A stretch of 64,000 nt of DNA from Nicotiana tabacum (taxonomy: Eukaryota; Streptophyta; Magnoliopsida; Solanales; Solanaceae): NCBI RefSeq assembly GCF_000715075.1, contig NC_134087.1, forward strand, positions 188,015,276-188,079,275. The letters run 5' to 3'. The notes beneath the pieces are model-generated. The model was not told where the DNA came from. It did no database searches and was given only the letters and a program-made list of their open reading frames with translations. Numbering within the stretch: position 1 is the stretch's first letter; each line of letters opens with the position of its first letter. Made by a program: the position numbers and the translations under genes. Positions 45,955 through 58,335 of this stretch are shown here, piece by piece.

Positions 45955-46500
45955 ATTTGCACGGCATCACCCTTCGTGCTTTTACTCTCGTTCTCACCAA
46001 AATAATACACGACATCACCCTTCGTGCTTTACGCTCTTTCTCACCCAAATAACAATCACAAGGCAAATAGGGTAAGGAAATCTAATACCTCGAAATAATC
46101 AAATAATAGAAAGTAATGAAAGAACAACATAACTCGGATATCAACAAGGAAATCAGAAATCAACAAATGCACGACTTCACCCTTTGTGCTTTTACTCTCT
46201 TTTCTCACCATATAATCAATAAAATCGGCATGTAATGGTACATCGTGCGGCATGGCATCACCCTTCGTGCTTTACACCCTTTCCTCACCATATAATCAAT
46301 ATATACCAGTACGAAATGGTACATTGTACGACACGACATCACCCTTCATGCTTTACACTCTTTCCTCACCATATAATCAATAAATATCGGTACGGAATGG
46401 TACATCGTACGATACGGCATCACCCTTTGTGCTTTACACTCTTTCCTCACAATAGCAAACAATGCACGACATCACCCTTCGTTCTTAATCGCTCTTCCTC
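45955..46500 (-). repeat. ~84-bp minisatellite in 3' LTR of C
   Basis: Units run CATCACCCTTCGTGCTTTAC, then ACTCTTTCCTCACCATATAA, then TCAATA..CGGTACGGAATGG, then TACATCGTACGACACGG. Clear copies start near 46255, 46339 and 46423, with degenerate shorter ones on both sides. It lies at the LTR position where A has 39-bp and B has 40-bp units. Confidence 0.88.
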
Positions 46501-47555
46501 ACCCAAACAACAATCACAAACAAGGGGCAAGGGATTAAACAAATAATAATAATAATAGAAATCCCGGCAAGGGAATGCAATTAAATAGCTAAGTCCCAGC
46601 AAGGGAACAATATCAATAAATCTCAACATCCCGGCAAGGGAGATATTCAACAAAAGCAACAAGCATCCCGGTAAGGAAAGAATTCAATAACGTTTTCTCT
46701 TTCTTTCACTTCTTACTTTATAACTCACTTTACCACTTGAGTCAATGATCCAAAGGGTTTCATTTACCTCATATACTTTCACAATTCGTATTACCACTCG
46801 AGCCAATGCTTCTCGAAGTTCAAAGATCACAATTTATTTCACATTCTTTTTACAACATATAGAAATCATCATTTAGGCATGAAAGATACAACAAGATTAG
46901 AATATCCACAATATAAAGACTCACGGTCGTGCTAGACACCAACGTATAGATACTCGTCACCATGCCTATACGTCGTACTCGACACTTAGCACGTAGCAAA
47001 TAAGACTCAACTCCTAATCCCTCAAGCTAAGGGTAGACCAAACACTTACCTCGAAGCTTTGAACACCACTCAAGACTCAATCATAGCTTTACCCCTTGAT
47101 TCCACCACCAATCCGCTCGAATCTAGTCACAAGTTACTTAATTACATCAATAAGTGCTAAATGAATCAACCCAAATGCATAAAAAATGAGTTTTTCCAAA
47201 GTTTTACCCAAAAAGTCAAAAATCACCCCTGGTCCCACGTGGTCGAAAACCGAGGTTCGGACCAAAACCCGATTACCCATTTCCCCACGAATCCAAATGT
47301 ATAATTTATTTTGAAATCGGACCTCAAATTGAGGTCCAAATCTCCAATTTTGGAAAACCTAGGTTCTACCCAAAACACCCAATTTCCTCCATGAAAATCT
47401 TTGATTTTAAGTTGAAATCATGTTAAAAGATGTTAATGATTAAAGAAAACTTGTTAAAAATGACTTACAATTGATTTGGAGAAGAAAGGTTTATTGAAAA
47501 ATCGCCTCTTATGTTTTTGGGGTTTTGAAAAGTGAAAAATAACTGAAAATCCCGT

Positions 47556-47805
47556 CTATTTATAACCCTCTCAGACCGTCACCGCGGACCGCATAAAAAG
47601 GACCGCGGCCGCAGAGCTCCACCGCGGACCGCATTAAACGGACTGCGGCCGCACAGGCCTCCCTGAAGACCTGCAGTTCAGCACCTTGTGCGGACCGCAC
47701 AAAGGCGACTGCGGCCGCACAGCCTCCACCGCGCCCCGCACAAAGGCAACCGCGGCCGCGCTGGCCCCTCCGCGGTCGCACACGATTTCTCGTGGATCGC
47801 ACTAA
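47556..47805 (-). promoter_or_regulatory. TATA box and CG-rich palindrome cluster, 3' LTR of C
   Basis: On the - strand, repeats of TGCGGTCCGCGGTG and CTGCGGCCGC (47580-47800) precede GGGTTATAAATAGACGGG (about 47555-47568). At least four GCGGACCGCA/GCGGCCGC pairs are present. The right LTR repeats it at 56062-56310 with several CpG sites changed to TpG or CpA. Confidence 0.55.
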
Positions 47806-48542
47806 AGGGTTCAGAGACCTGCAACTTCCTGAACCTGCAACTTTTACAAGGTTGAAACCATTCTGAAACACCTTCGAAACACTCTCGAGCCCTCGGGACT
47901 CCTAACCAAACACATGCACTAACTCAACAACATCATACGAACTTATCCGTGCGATCAAATCGCCAAACTAACCTCAAAAACAATGAATCAAACCTCAAAA
48001 TCAAGGGTTTTTCCAAAAACTTCATCAAGTTCAAATTTAAGATTTCAAGTCCGAAACACGTCAAACGACGTCTGATTTTAACCAAACTTTACAAAAACCT
48101 CTTAAATCACATATAAGACTTGTACCGGGCACCGAAACCAAAATACAGGCCCGATACCAACACGTTCTAATAAATTTTCATTTCAATTTTCCTTAACAAT
48201 TTCAGAAAAACAATTTTACTCAAAAATTCATTTCTCGGGCATGAGACCTTGGAATTCGATTCCAGGCATACACCCAAATCCCATATTTTCCTTCGGACCT
48301 TTCTGGACCGTCAAATCATGAGTCCGGGTCCGTTTACCCAAAATGTTGACCGAAGTCAAATTTATTCATTTTAAAGTCAAGACTTAACATTTTCACAGAA
48401 TTTCATATTTAAGCTTTCCGGCTACGCGCCCTGACTGCGCATGCAAATCGAAGCGACTCTAAATGATGTTTTCAAGGCCTCGGAAACATATAATGGGTAA
48501 GAAAATAGGTGATGACCCTTTGGGTCGTCACATTCTCCACCT

Positions 48543-49692
48543 CTAAAACAATTGTTCGTCCTCAAACGGACCAAAGAAAGAAGTACCTGAGTCAGGAAAT
48601 AAATGAGGATAACCGCCCCGCATATCGGACTCGGACTCCCAGGTCGATGCCTCAGGAGGCTGACCTCTCCACTGAACACGAACAGAAGGAAAACTCTTGG
48701 ATCTCAATTGATGAACTTTCCGATCTAGAATAGCTACTGGCTCCTCCTCATAGGACAAGTCCTTGTCCAACTGGACAGTGCTGAAACCTAACACATGGGA
48801 TGGATCGTCGTGATACCTCCGAAGCATGGACACATGAAAATCTGGATGCACGACTGATAAGCTCGGCGGCAACGCAAGTCTATAAGCCACCTCTCTCACT
48901 GGATCAAGAATCTCAAATGGACCAATGAACCTAGGGCTAAGCTTGCCCTTCTTCCCAAATCTCATCACGCCCTACATAGGTCGACACTCGGAGCAATACC
49001 CGCTCACCAACCATAAAAGTCACATCTCGAACATTGTGATCTGCATAACTCTTTTGCCTGGATTGGCTTGTACACAGTCTATCCTGAATGATCCTGACCT
49101 TGTCCAAAGCCTCCTGAACCAGATCCGTACCTAACAACCAAGCCTCTCCCGGTTCAAACCATCCAACCGGAGATCGACATCGCCTACCATATAAAGCCTC
49201 ATAAGGAGCCATCTGGATACTCGACTGGTAACTGTTGTTATAGGCAAACTCCACTAAAGGAAAAAACTGATCCCACGAACCTCCAAAGTCAATAACACAA
49301 GCTCAGAGCATATCCTCCAATATCTGAACAGTCCGCTTGGACTGCCCGTCCGCCTGAGGATGAAATGTTGTACTCAACTCAACCTACGTGCCCAATTCTC
49401 GCTGAACGGCTCCCCAGAAACGCAAAGTAAACTGTGTACCTCGGTCCGAAATGATAGATACTAACACACCATGAAGGCGAACAATCTCCTGGATATAGAT
49501 CTCAGCTAACCTCTCGGATGAATAGGATACTGTTACAGGAATGAAATGCACTGACTTGGTCAGCCTATCAAAAATGACCCAAACTGCATCGAACTTCTTC
49601 CGAGTCAGCGGAAGTCTAGTAACGAAGTCCATAGTGATTCGTTCCCACTTCCATAATCCTCTGAAATAAACCACCAGGCCTTTGATGCTCAT
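48543..49692 (-). pseudogene. integrase core and chromodomain of element C
   Basis: MDFVTRLPLTRKKFDAVW and SDRGTQFTLRFW supply the first two catalytic Asp residues. GQSKRTVQ-like sequence near 49325 has Lys where the catalytic Glu should be. After a break comes an intact stretch from about 48968: [32 protein letters not shown], then chromodomain VAILDRKVHQLRSKSF and [16 protein letters not shown]. The chromodomain is the best preserved part. Confidence 0.88.
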
Positions 49693-49759
49693 ACTTAACT
49701 TGCTGACAATTCAAACACCGGGCCACATATGCAACAATATCCTTCTTCATTCTACGCCA

Positions 49760-50430
49760 CTAATAATGCTGCCGCAAATCCTGATACATCTTCACGGTGC
49801 CCGGATATATAGAGTACCGGAAGCTATGGGCCTCCTCTAAAATCAACTCTCGAAGCTCATCCATATTAGGCACACAAACTCGACCCTGCAATCTCAAAAC
49901 TCCATCAACATCTAAGTTAACCTGCTTGGCACCTCCACGTTGCACCGTGTATCTAAGGACACACAAATGGGGATCATCAAACCGCCGATCACGGATACGC
50001 TCCAATAATGAAGAACGAGCGACTGTGCAAGCTAATACCCGACTAGGCTCAGAAATATCCAACCTCACGAATCGATTGGCTAAGGCATGAACATCCAAAG
50101 CAAGAGGCCCCTCACCGACTGGGATATAAGCAAGACTGCCCATAGTGGATGACTTTCTACTCAAAGCATCGGCGACCACATTGACCTTTCCCGGGTGATA
50201 TAAGATAGTGACAAATCCTTCAACAACTCCAACCACCTCCTCTGCCTCAAATTCAACTCCTTTTTATTGAACAAATACTGAAGACTCTTGTGATCAGTGA
50301 ACCCTCACATGCCACGCCATACAAATAATGCCTCTAGATCTTCAATACGTGAACAATGGCTGCCAACTCCAAGTCATGAACTGGATAGTTCTTCTCATGA
50401 ATCTTTAATTGCCTCGAAGCATAGACAATG
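49760..50430 (-). pseudogene. RNase H and integrase zinc region of element C
   Basis: RNase H motifs ([15 protein letters not shown], TDHKSLQ with a base missing near 50307, [11 protein letters not shown]) are followed by [23 protein letters not shown] and the HHCC start (EEAHSFRYSIYPG, where His is Tyr). A frameshift near 50215 separates the RNase H halves. Confidence 0.83.
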
Positions 50431-51410
50431 ACCTTGCCATCCTACATCAACACTGTACCAAGCCCAATACGGGAAGCATCACAATAGACTATGTAAGGCC
50501 CTGAACCCGTGGGCAATACTAACACTGGTGCCGTAGTCTGAGCTGTCTTGAGCCTCTGAAAGCTTGCCTCACACTCATCCGACCATCTGAACTGGGCACC
50601 TTTCTGGGTCAACCTAGTCATCGGGGCTACGATAGATGAGAACCCCTCCACGAACCGATGATAGTAGCCTGCCAATCCCAAGAAACTTCGAATATCTGTA
50701 GCTGATGTTGGTCTAGGCCAGTTCTTGACTGCTTTAATCTTCTTCGGGTCAACCTGAATACCCTCTGCAGATACGACATGACCCAGGAATGCAACTAAAC
50801 TCAACCAGAACTCACACTTCGAGAACTTCGCATATAGCTTACTATCCTTCAGAGTCTGAAGAACCACTCTGAGATGCAACTCGTGATCTTCCTGGCTGCG
50901 GGAATATACCAGAATATCATCAATGAAGACTATCACGAACTAGTCCAAATAAGGCCTGAACACTCGGTTCATCAAATCCATAAAAGTTGCTGGGGCATTT
51001 GTCACCCCAAATGACATGACCAAGAACTCGTAATGCCCATACCGCGTGCTTAAAGTTGTCTTAGGGACATCAGATGCTCTAATCCTCAACTGATGGTAGC
51101 CAGATCTCAAGTCTATCTTTGAAAATACCTTGGCACCTTGGATCTGATCGAACAAATCATCAATCCTCGGCAATGGATACTTATTCTTGATGGTGACCTT
51201 ATTTAACTACCAGTAATCAATGCACATTCTCATCGAACCATTCTTTTTCTTGACAAACAACACCGCCGCACTCCAAGGCAAAACGCTGGGTCTAATGAAA
51301 CCCTTCTCAAGCAAGTCTTGCAACTGCTCCTTCAGCTCTTTCAACTCTGGCGGGGCTATGCGATATGGCGGAATAGAAATGGGCTGAGTGCCCGGAACCA
51401 AATTGATGCA
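50430..51410 (-). pseudogene. reverse transcriptase of element C
   Basis: It reads [32 protein letters not shown] then a stop (Gln lost), [30 protein letters not shown], and the catalytic [12 protein letters not shown] near 50900-50930. The connection [17 protein letters not shown] follows. RNase H begins with [10 protein letters not shown] and meets TAG at LM-stop-DGK near 50439-50441. Confidence 0.88.
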
Positions 51411-51945
51411 GAAATCAATATCCCTGTCGGGTGGCATACCCGGCAGGTCTGAAGGAAAAACATCAGGAAACTCACGAACCATGGGCACCGAATCAATAGA
51501 GGGAACCTCAGCATTGGAATCGCAAACATAAGCAAAATAGGCCAAACACCCCTTCTCGACCATACTCCAAGCCTTTACATACGAGATAACACTGCGGGTA
51601 GAATGACCAGGAGTCCCTCTCCACTCTAAACGGGGAAAATCCGGTAAGGCTAAGGTCACAGTCTTGGCGTGACAGTCCAAGATGGCGTGGTACGGGGATA
51701 ACTAGTCCATCCCCAATATAACATCAAAGTCGGCCATGTTTAACAATAACAAATCAACACGGGTCTCAAGACCCCCAATCACCACAATACATGAACAATG
51801 AACTCGATCGACTACAATAGAATCACCCACTAGTGTAGACACATAAACAAGAATACACAATGAATCACTAGGCATGACCAGGTACAGTGCAAAATAAGAT
51901 GACACATACGAATATGTAGACCGTAGATCAAATAGCACTAAAGCA
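51207..51945 (-). pseudogene. protease of element C (active-site triad changed)
   Basis: The presumed active site reads [13 protein letters not shown], where relatives have D-P-G. The core DFDVILGMD follows, then a TAG near 51702 (TGG in relatives) and the linker toward RT ([19 protein letters not shown]). It is inactive by both missense and nonsense changes. Confidence 0.83.
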
Positions 51946-51999
51946 TCTCTATCACAAACCAGAATGGTACCTGTAATGACTGCATCTGAAGCCTCAGCC

Positions 52000-53559
52000 T
52001 CAGGCCTAGCTGTAAGGGCATAACATCAGGGCTGTGCCCCACCACCTGAACTACCTCTCTAGGACGGCCTGCTGCTGGCTGGCCTCCACCTCTGGCGGTC
52101 TGAGCTCTACCTCTAGGACCTCTACCTCCACCTCTAGCACCTCTACCCCCACCTCTAACTGGCTGGGCGGGCTGTGGAACGCCTGGTACCTGTACCATAG
52201 CACTAGAACCCTGATGCTGAGAGCTACCTGGTGCTCGAGGGAAAAACCTGGCAATGTAACCGGGATCGCCACAAGTGTAACAAGCCCTCGGCTGTTGAAT
52301 CTGCTGGCCCTGCCGACCTGAATGACCACCTCAGAAACTCTAAAGCGGCAGTGCACTGATTGGAGTTAGTGGTGCACTGTAAGGCTGCTGATCAGAATAG
52401 TGCGTGTGAGAATCACAACCACCTGAAGTACCATGAGAGACCTGGAGAGCTGACTGAAAGGGCCTAGGAGGATGGCCTCTACCATATGAATCTCTACCTC
52501 TAGACAAGGTACCACTGAATCTTCCTGAATGACGGGGCCTCTTATCCGACCCAAGACCACCTCCTTATGACAGAACTATCTCAATTCTGCGGGCCACATT
52601 GGCTGCTTCCTGGAAAATGATCTCACTCCTAGCCTCCTTGGCCATCTAAAGATGAATCAGCTGAATAAGACTATCAATAAACTTCCTTACCCTCTCTCTC
52701 TCGGTGGGAAGTATGACAAGAGCATGACGAGGTAGATCGATGAACCTGGTCTCATACTGGGTGACCATCATGGAACCCTGCTGGAGGCGCTCAAACCACC
52801 TCCGAAAGGCCTCTCTCTGAGTCACGGGGAGAAACTTCTCCAAAAACAACGCTGTGAACTGTTCCCAAGTCAAAGATGGCGAATCAGCTGGTCTAGCTAA
52901 ACAATAATCCCTCCTCCAAGTCTTGGCGGATCCAGATAGATGAAAGGTATCAAAATCAACTCCATTGGCCTCAACGATCCCCATGTTCCGAAGAACCTTG
53001 TGACAACTATCCAGATAATCCTGGGGATCCTCAGTAGATGCACTGCTGAATGTAGAAGTGAAGAGCTTGGTAAACCTATCCAGCCTCCACAAAGCATCGG
53101 CGGACATAGCCGCTCCATCGCCGGTCTGAGCTACTACACCCGGCTGAACTGCCACAGCTGGTTGAACCACTAGAACCTGAACTTGGGGAGCTACTTGCGC
53201 TGGAGTGCGCGTAGCAGGAGTCTGAGCCCCTCCTCCAGCCTGAGAAGTGGCTGGTGATACGGGAAGCAAACCCATTCGGGTGACACTCACCATGAGGCCT
53301 ACCAATCGGACCAGAGCGTCCTAAAGAACTGGGGTGGTAATGAACCCCTCTAGGACCTGAGTTGGGCCCACCGGAACTGCTGGGGCTCCTCCTCAAAATC
53401 AACCTGAGGCTCCGCCACTGGTGCTACTGCTCGGGGCTGAGCTCTGCCCCTACCTCGGCCTCTAGCACGGCCTCGGCCTCGCTCTCTGCCCCTAGTAAAA
53501 GCTGTTGTTGGGGGATCGGGCTACTGAGCGATAGATAAGGAAGCGCGTGTTCTCGCCAT
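52000..53559 (-). pseudogene. gag: gag of element C
   Basis: The Gag core is LWRLDRFTKLFTSTF, NGVDFDTFHLSGSAKTW and FLPVTQREAFRRWFERLQQG. The zinc knuckle near 52240-52285 reads CYTCGDPGYIARFF, so the His is Tyr and the last Cys is Phe: two of four zinc ligands are lost. The Arg/Gly-rich tail is present before protease. Confidence 0.87.
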
Positions 53560-53741
53560 CCGCGATAGAATATAGTAGAAATCCAATTAGCATTTGAGGA
53601 ACAAATCCGCACGACAAGAAAGAACAAGTGTGAAATTTTCCTAACTGTATAGCCTCTAGGGGATAAGTACAGACCTCTCTGTACCGATCCCTCAGACTCT
53701 ACTGAGCTTGTCTGTGAGTTGTGAGACCTATGTAATCTAGA

Positions 53742-53753
53742 GCTCTGATACCA
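53742..53753 (-). other. Primer-binding site of element C
   Basis: A perfect TGGTATCAGAGC on the - strand, three bases from the 5' LTR end at 53757. The leader to gag (53560-53741) carries the conserved CGGTACAGAGAGGTCTGTAC block. Confidence 0.92.
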
Positions 53754-53756
53754 ACT

Positions 53757-56700
53757 TGTCACGACCCGAATTTCTCACCCTCGGGAGTCGTGATGGCGCC
53801 TACTAATGTGAGCTAGGCAAGCCAATTCTTAACTGCTACTTCATTAACAAATTAGTTCTTTTAACAATTATCAGTGATAGCATGAAAACAACGGAATTAA
53901 ATAAATAAGTGGAAGACCTAAATTAAATAAGCTGAACAATAATGCGAAAATCAACATATGCCTCTACCCAAGAACTGGTGTCACATTACTCACGAACTTC
54001 TAAGAGTACTAAATACAACCATTTGAAAGAAAAATATAAATTGTTTGTCTCGGAAACATGAGATAACAGACTGAAATAAAAGATAGAGGAGATGTCGGGC
54101 CTGCGGACGCCTTTAAGGCTACCTCGGTGTATTACTGGACTGAAGGTTGGCTCCGGCGCTACTGCTGTTGTCCAAGACCTAGATCTGTGCAAAAGAGCAC
54201 AGAGTGTAGTATCAGCACAACTGACCCCATGTGCTGGTAAGTGTCCAACCTAACCTCGGCGAAGTAGTGACGAGGCTAGGACTAGACTCCAAATAAACCT
54301 GTGCAATTCATATATATATGTACAGCGGGTAAAAAGATACAGAAATAACCAGTCAATGTGGGTAGGGGAAACATGTTGTGGGGGTGAATATAGTTCCGAA
54401 TAGAAAGGCATCAAGTAAGGAAGGAAACAACATAACTAGAATATCAATAAGGAAGCAGAAATCAACAATTTGCACGGCATCACCCTTCGTGCTTTTACTC
54501 TCATTCTCACCAAAACAATACGCGGCATCACCCTTCGTGCTTTACGCTCTTCCTCACCCAAATAACAATCACAAGGAAAATAGGGTAAGGAAATATAATA
54601 CCTCGAAATAATCAAATAATAGAAAGTAATGAAAGAACAACATAACTCGGATATCAACAAGGAAATCAGAAATCAACAAATACACGACATCACCCTTCGT
54701 GCTTTTACTCTCTTTTCTCACCATATAACCAATAAAATCGGCACGGAATGGTACATCGTGCGGCATGTAATCACCCTTCGTGCTTTACACCCTTTCCTCA
54801 CCATATAACCAATAAATACCGGTATGAAATGGTACATTGTAGGACACGACATTACCCTTCATGCTTTACACTCTTTCCTCACCATATAATCAATAAATAT
54901 CGGTACAGAATGGTATATCGTACGACACGGCATCACCCTTTGTGCTTTACACTCTTTCCTCACAATATCAAACAATGCACGACATCACCCTTTCGTGCTT
55001 TATCGCTCTTCCTCACCCAAACAACAATCACAAACAAGGGGCAAGAGATTAGACAAATAATAATAATAGAAATACCGGCAAGGGAATGCAATTAAATAGC
55101 TAAGTCCCAGCAAGGGAACAATATCAATAAATCTCAACATCCCGGCAAGGGAGATATTCAACAAAAGCAACAAGCATCCCGACAAGGAAACAATTCAATA
55201 ACCTTTTCTCTTTCTTTCACTTCTTACTTTATAACTCACTTTACCACTTGAGCCAATGCTCCAAAGGGTTTCATTTATCTCATATACTTTCACAATTCGT
55301 ATTACCACTCGAGCCAATGTTTCTCGAAGTTCAAAGATCACAATTTCTTTCACATTCTTTTTACAACATATAGAAATCATTATTTAGGCATGAAAGATAC
55401 AACAAGATCAGAATATCCGCAATATAAAGACTAACAATCGTGCTAGACACCAACGTATAGATACTCATCACCATGCCTATACGTCGTACTCGACACTTAG
55501 CACGTAGCAAATAAGACTCAACTCCTAATCCCTCAAGCTAAGGTTAGACCAAACACTTACCTCGAAGCTTTGAACACCACTCAAGCCTCAATTATAGCTT
55601 TACTCTTTGATTCCACCACCAATCCACTCGAATCTAGTCTCAAGTTACTTAATTACATCAATAAGTGCTAAATGAATCAACCCCAATGCATGAAAATGAG
55701 TTTTTCCAAAGTTTTACCTAAAAAGTCAAAATTACCCCGGCCCACGTGGTCGAAACCCGAGGTTCGGACCATAACCCGATTACCCATTTTCCCATAAATC
55801 CAAATGTATAATTTGTTTAGAAATTGGACCTCAAATTGAGGTCCAAATCCCCAATTTTGGAAAACCTAGGTTCTACCCAAAACACCCAATTTCCCATATG
55901 AAAATGTTTGATTTTAAGTTGAAACCATGTTAAAAGATGTTAATGATTGAAGAAAACTAGTTAAAATGACTTACAATTGATTTGGAGAAGAAAGATTGTT
56001 TGAAAAATCGCCTCTTATGTTTTTGGGATTTTGAAAAGATAAAAATAACTGAAAATCCCGTCTATTTATAGCCCTCTCAGACCCTCACCGTGGACCGCAT
56101 AAAAAGGACCGCGGCGGCGGAGCTCCACCGCAGACCGCATTAAACGAACTGCGGCCGTACAGGCCTCCCTGAATACCTACAGTTCAGCACCCTATGCGGA
56201 GCGCACAACGGTGACTGCGGCCGCACAGCCTCCACTACGCCCCGCACAAAGGCGACCGCGGCCGCGCTGGCCCCTCCGCGGTCGCACGTGATTTCTCGCG
56301 AACCGCACTAAAGGGTTCAGAGACCTACAACTTCCTGAACCTGCAACTTTTACAAGGCTGAAACCATTTCGAAACACTCACGAGCCCTCGGAGCTCCTAA
56401 CCAAACACATGCACTAACTCAACAACATCATACGAACTTATCTGTGCGATCAAATCTCCAAACTAACCTCAAAAACAATGAATCAAACCTCAAAATCAAA
56501 AGTTTTTCCAAAAACATCATCAAGTTCAAATTTAAGATTTCAAGTCCAAAACACGTCAAACGACGTCCGATTTTAACCAAACTTTATAGAAACTTCTTAA
56601 ATCACATATAAGACCTATACCGGGCGCCGAAACCAAAATATGGGCCTGATACCAACACGTTCTAATTAATTTTTATTTCAATTTTCCTTAACAATTTCGG

Positions 56701-57028
56701 AAAAACAATTTTACTCGAAAATTTATTTCTCGGGTTTGGGACCTCGGAATTCGATTCTGGGCATACACCAAAGTCCCATATTTTCCTACGGACCTTCCGG
56801 GACCGTCAAATCACGGGTCCGGGTCCGTTTACCTAAAATGTTGATCGAAGTCAAATTTATTCATTTTAACATCAAAACTTAGCTTTGTTCACAAAATTTC
56901 ATATTTAAGTTTTCCGACTACGCGTCCGGACTGCGCACGCAAATCGAAGCAACTCTAAATGAGGTTTTCAAGGCCTTGGAAGCACATAATGGGTAAGAAA
57001 ACAGGTGATGACCCTTTGGGTCGTCACA
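53757..57028 (-). repeat. 5' LTR of element C
   Basis: On + it reads TGTCACGACCCGAATTTC ... GGGTCGTCACA, then TTAAC. The minisatellite corresponds to 54470-55015. By eye it differs from the 3' LTR by frequent C/T and G/A changes and a few indels. The copy near the TATA box is at 56062-56070 (on - TATAAATAGACGGG). Confidence 0.92.
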
Positions 57029-57654
57029 TTAACCTCGTATTATCTCTAATTTATTAATATTTTGATATTTTTTATTTTAATCTATTAAACTTCAGTTATG
57101 TGGCCTTATCCACATCATGACCTTTTTTATCATACTTAAAAAAACTTTTTTATATCAAATTTAAATAAGTTTTATCCTTTTTTGTTCTTTATGATAGAAA
57201 TTTTAATTTTTTTCTTTGTTTGTTTCTTATTTTGCTATTGTATATTCAATACTTAATATTATTAACGTTGTCATGTGCTTTTTATTAGTTTACTTGAATT
57301 TAATATTCACTTTTATCGCATTCATTTTAATATAATATAAATAATAAATAAAAATTATTTCAATAGTAATTTTGACTCTATTTCTCATATTCTTAAATAT
57401 GATTTTTCTTATCATATTATAAAAAGTCCCATCTCAAATTCAAATATATCTTTTTCTTCTATTTTCTCCATTGGACCACATTTTCAAAAATTATCTTATA
57501 CTTTCAAACTTAACCTAGCAATACTCAATTCAAATATTAATCGTAAAAACTCTAATTGTTGCAGCAATATTTCCACTATTAATTTAATAAATATTTATTT
57601 ATGTATAAAATATTTATTTGTCTGAATTGTAAACATTAATATAACCTCATTACT

Positions 57655-58085
57655 TTATATAATGAGGTCAGATACCTATAGTAATGTATATTATTCATAA
57701 ATAAGGTCAGATACAAAGCTTATACTAAATAAAAAATTATTATTTCAAGTTAAAATTAATGTGTAAGATACAAAATTAAAATTTATATAATTCTTTCTAA
57801 AAAAAGGATACCTGCCATAATTGAATTATACACAAAATTTAATAAAAGATACATACATTAATGTATATTGCATCCAAATAAGGTCAGATACAAAACTTGT
57901 ACTAAATAAAGAATTATTATTTCAACTTAAAATTAATGTTTAAGATACAAAATAAAAATTAATTGATTCTTTCTCAAAAAAGGATACCTACCATAACTGA
58001 ATTATTCATAAAATTTTAATTAAAGATACCTACAGTAATGTATATTGTACCAAAATAAGGTCAGTTACAAAGCTTGATCAATTAA
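57655..58085 (-). repeat. ~180-bp subrepeats in Helitron-like unit 2
   Basis: GATACCTATAGTAATGTATATT near 57669, GATACATACATTAATGTATATT near 57848 and GATACCTACAGTAATGTATATT near 58025, with the same flanking words as in unit 1. Their order and spacing are the same as at 41690-42115. Confidence 0.8.
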
Positions 58086-58335
58086 TTAAAATTCGTCTCT
58101 ACCATAATTTATTTCGTCCCTACCATAATTATACAAAAAAATGTTAACTAAATTATACTACTAATATAGATTTGTATCATAATTAAAAAATAATTCTTAT
58201 TGAGCTATTACTTCCTTTAATTATGTTTCCATTTATAATTCAAATTTTTAATGTTGTCCTAAAATTGCCAAGTGACTTCATTTTAGCTTGTCACTTGGCT
58301 TAACCACAATGCATATTACTCTCTTTTTAATATAA

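Larger units (their letters stand above)
45234..48532 (-). repeat. 3' LTR of element C
   Basis: On + it reads TGTCACGACCCGG ... GGGTCGTCACA. It shares the conserved blocks of LTR A and B (CAGCACATGGGG-type block near 45700 and CCATGCCTATACGTCG near 46965), but the tandem array at 45955-46480 is a different, longer repeat. Confidence 0.92.
48543..53559 (-). pseudogene. gag-pol: Gag-Pol polyprotein of element C (stops and frameshifts)
   Basis: The start ATG is at 53557-53559 (MARTRASLS) and the final stop at 48543-48545 after EDEQLF. The 5,017-bp span differs by one base from element B's 5,016, so indels nearly cancel. Open pieces lie in different frames, for example 52646-53305 (Gag core), 51938-52198, 51702-51938, 51207-51680, 50940-51173, 50442-50936, 49760-50236, 49384-49692, 48937-49254 and 48543-48968. 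All domains of a chromovirus polyprotein can be traced, but none is joined to the next in a usable frame. Confidence 0.91.
45234..57028 (-). mobile_element. Tekay-like Ty3/gypsy element C
   Basis: The element is 11,795 bp, inserted in Helitron-like unit 2. Flanks are ATAAC (45229-45233) and TTAAC (57029-57033), a 5-bp target duplication with one mismatch. LTRs are 3,299 and 3,272 bp and the internal region is 5,224 bp. On the - strand the order is 5' LTR, primer site 53742, gag 53559, polyprotein to 48543, polypurine tract, 3' LTR. It has numerous stops and frameshifts, so it is older than B. Confidence 0.92.
42368..58335 (-). mobile_element. Helitron-like tandem unit 2 (interrupted by RTE and element C)
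   Basis: The unit begins on + with CTAGTATTAGTACCCG and the terminal hairpin. It follows unit 1 immediately, and unit 3 starts at its right end. Subtracting RTE (43563-45076) and element C with one target copy leaves about 2,654 bp, matching unit 1. The left side of the next unit's terminus reads TTTTTAATATAA, the 5' end of the unit on the - strand. No protein-coding capacity for rolling-circle replication is seen. Confidence 0.65.
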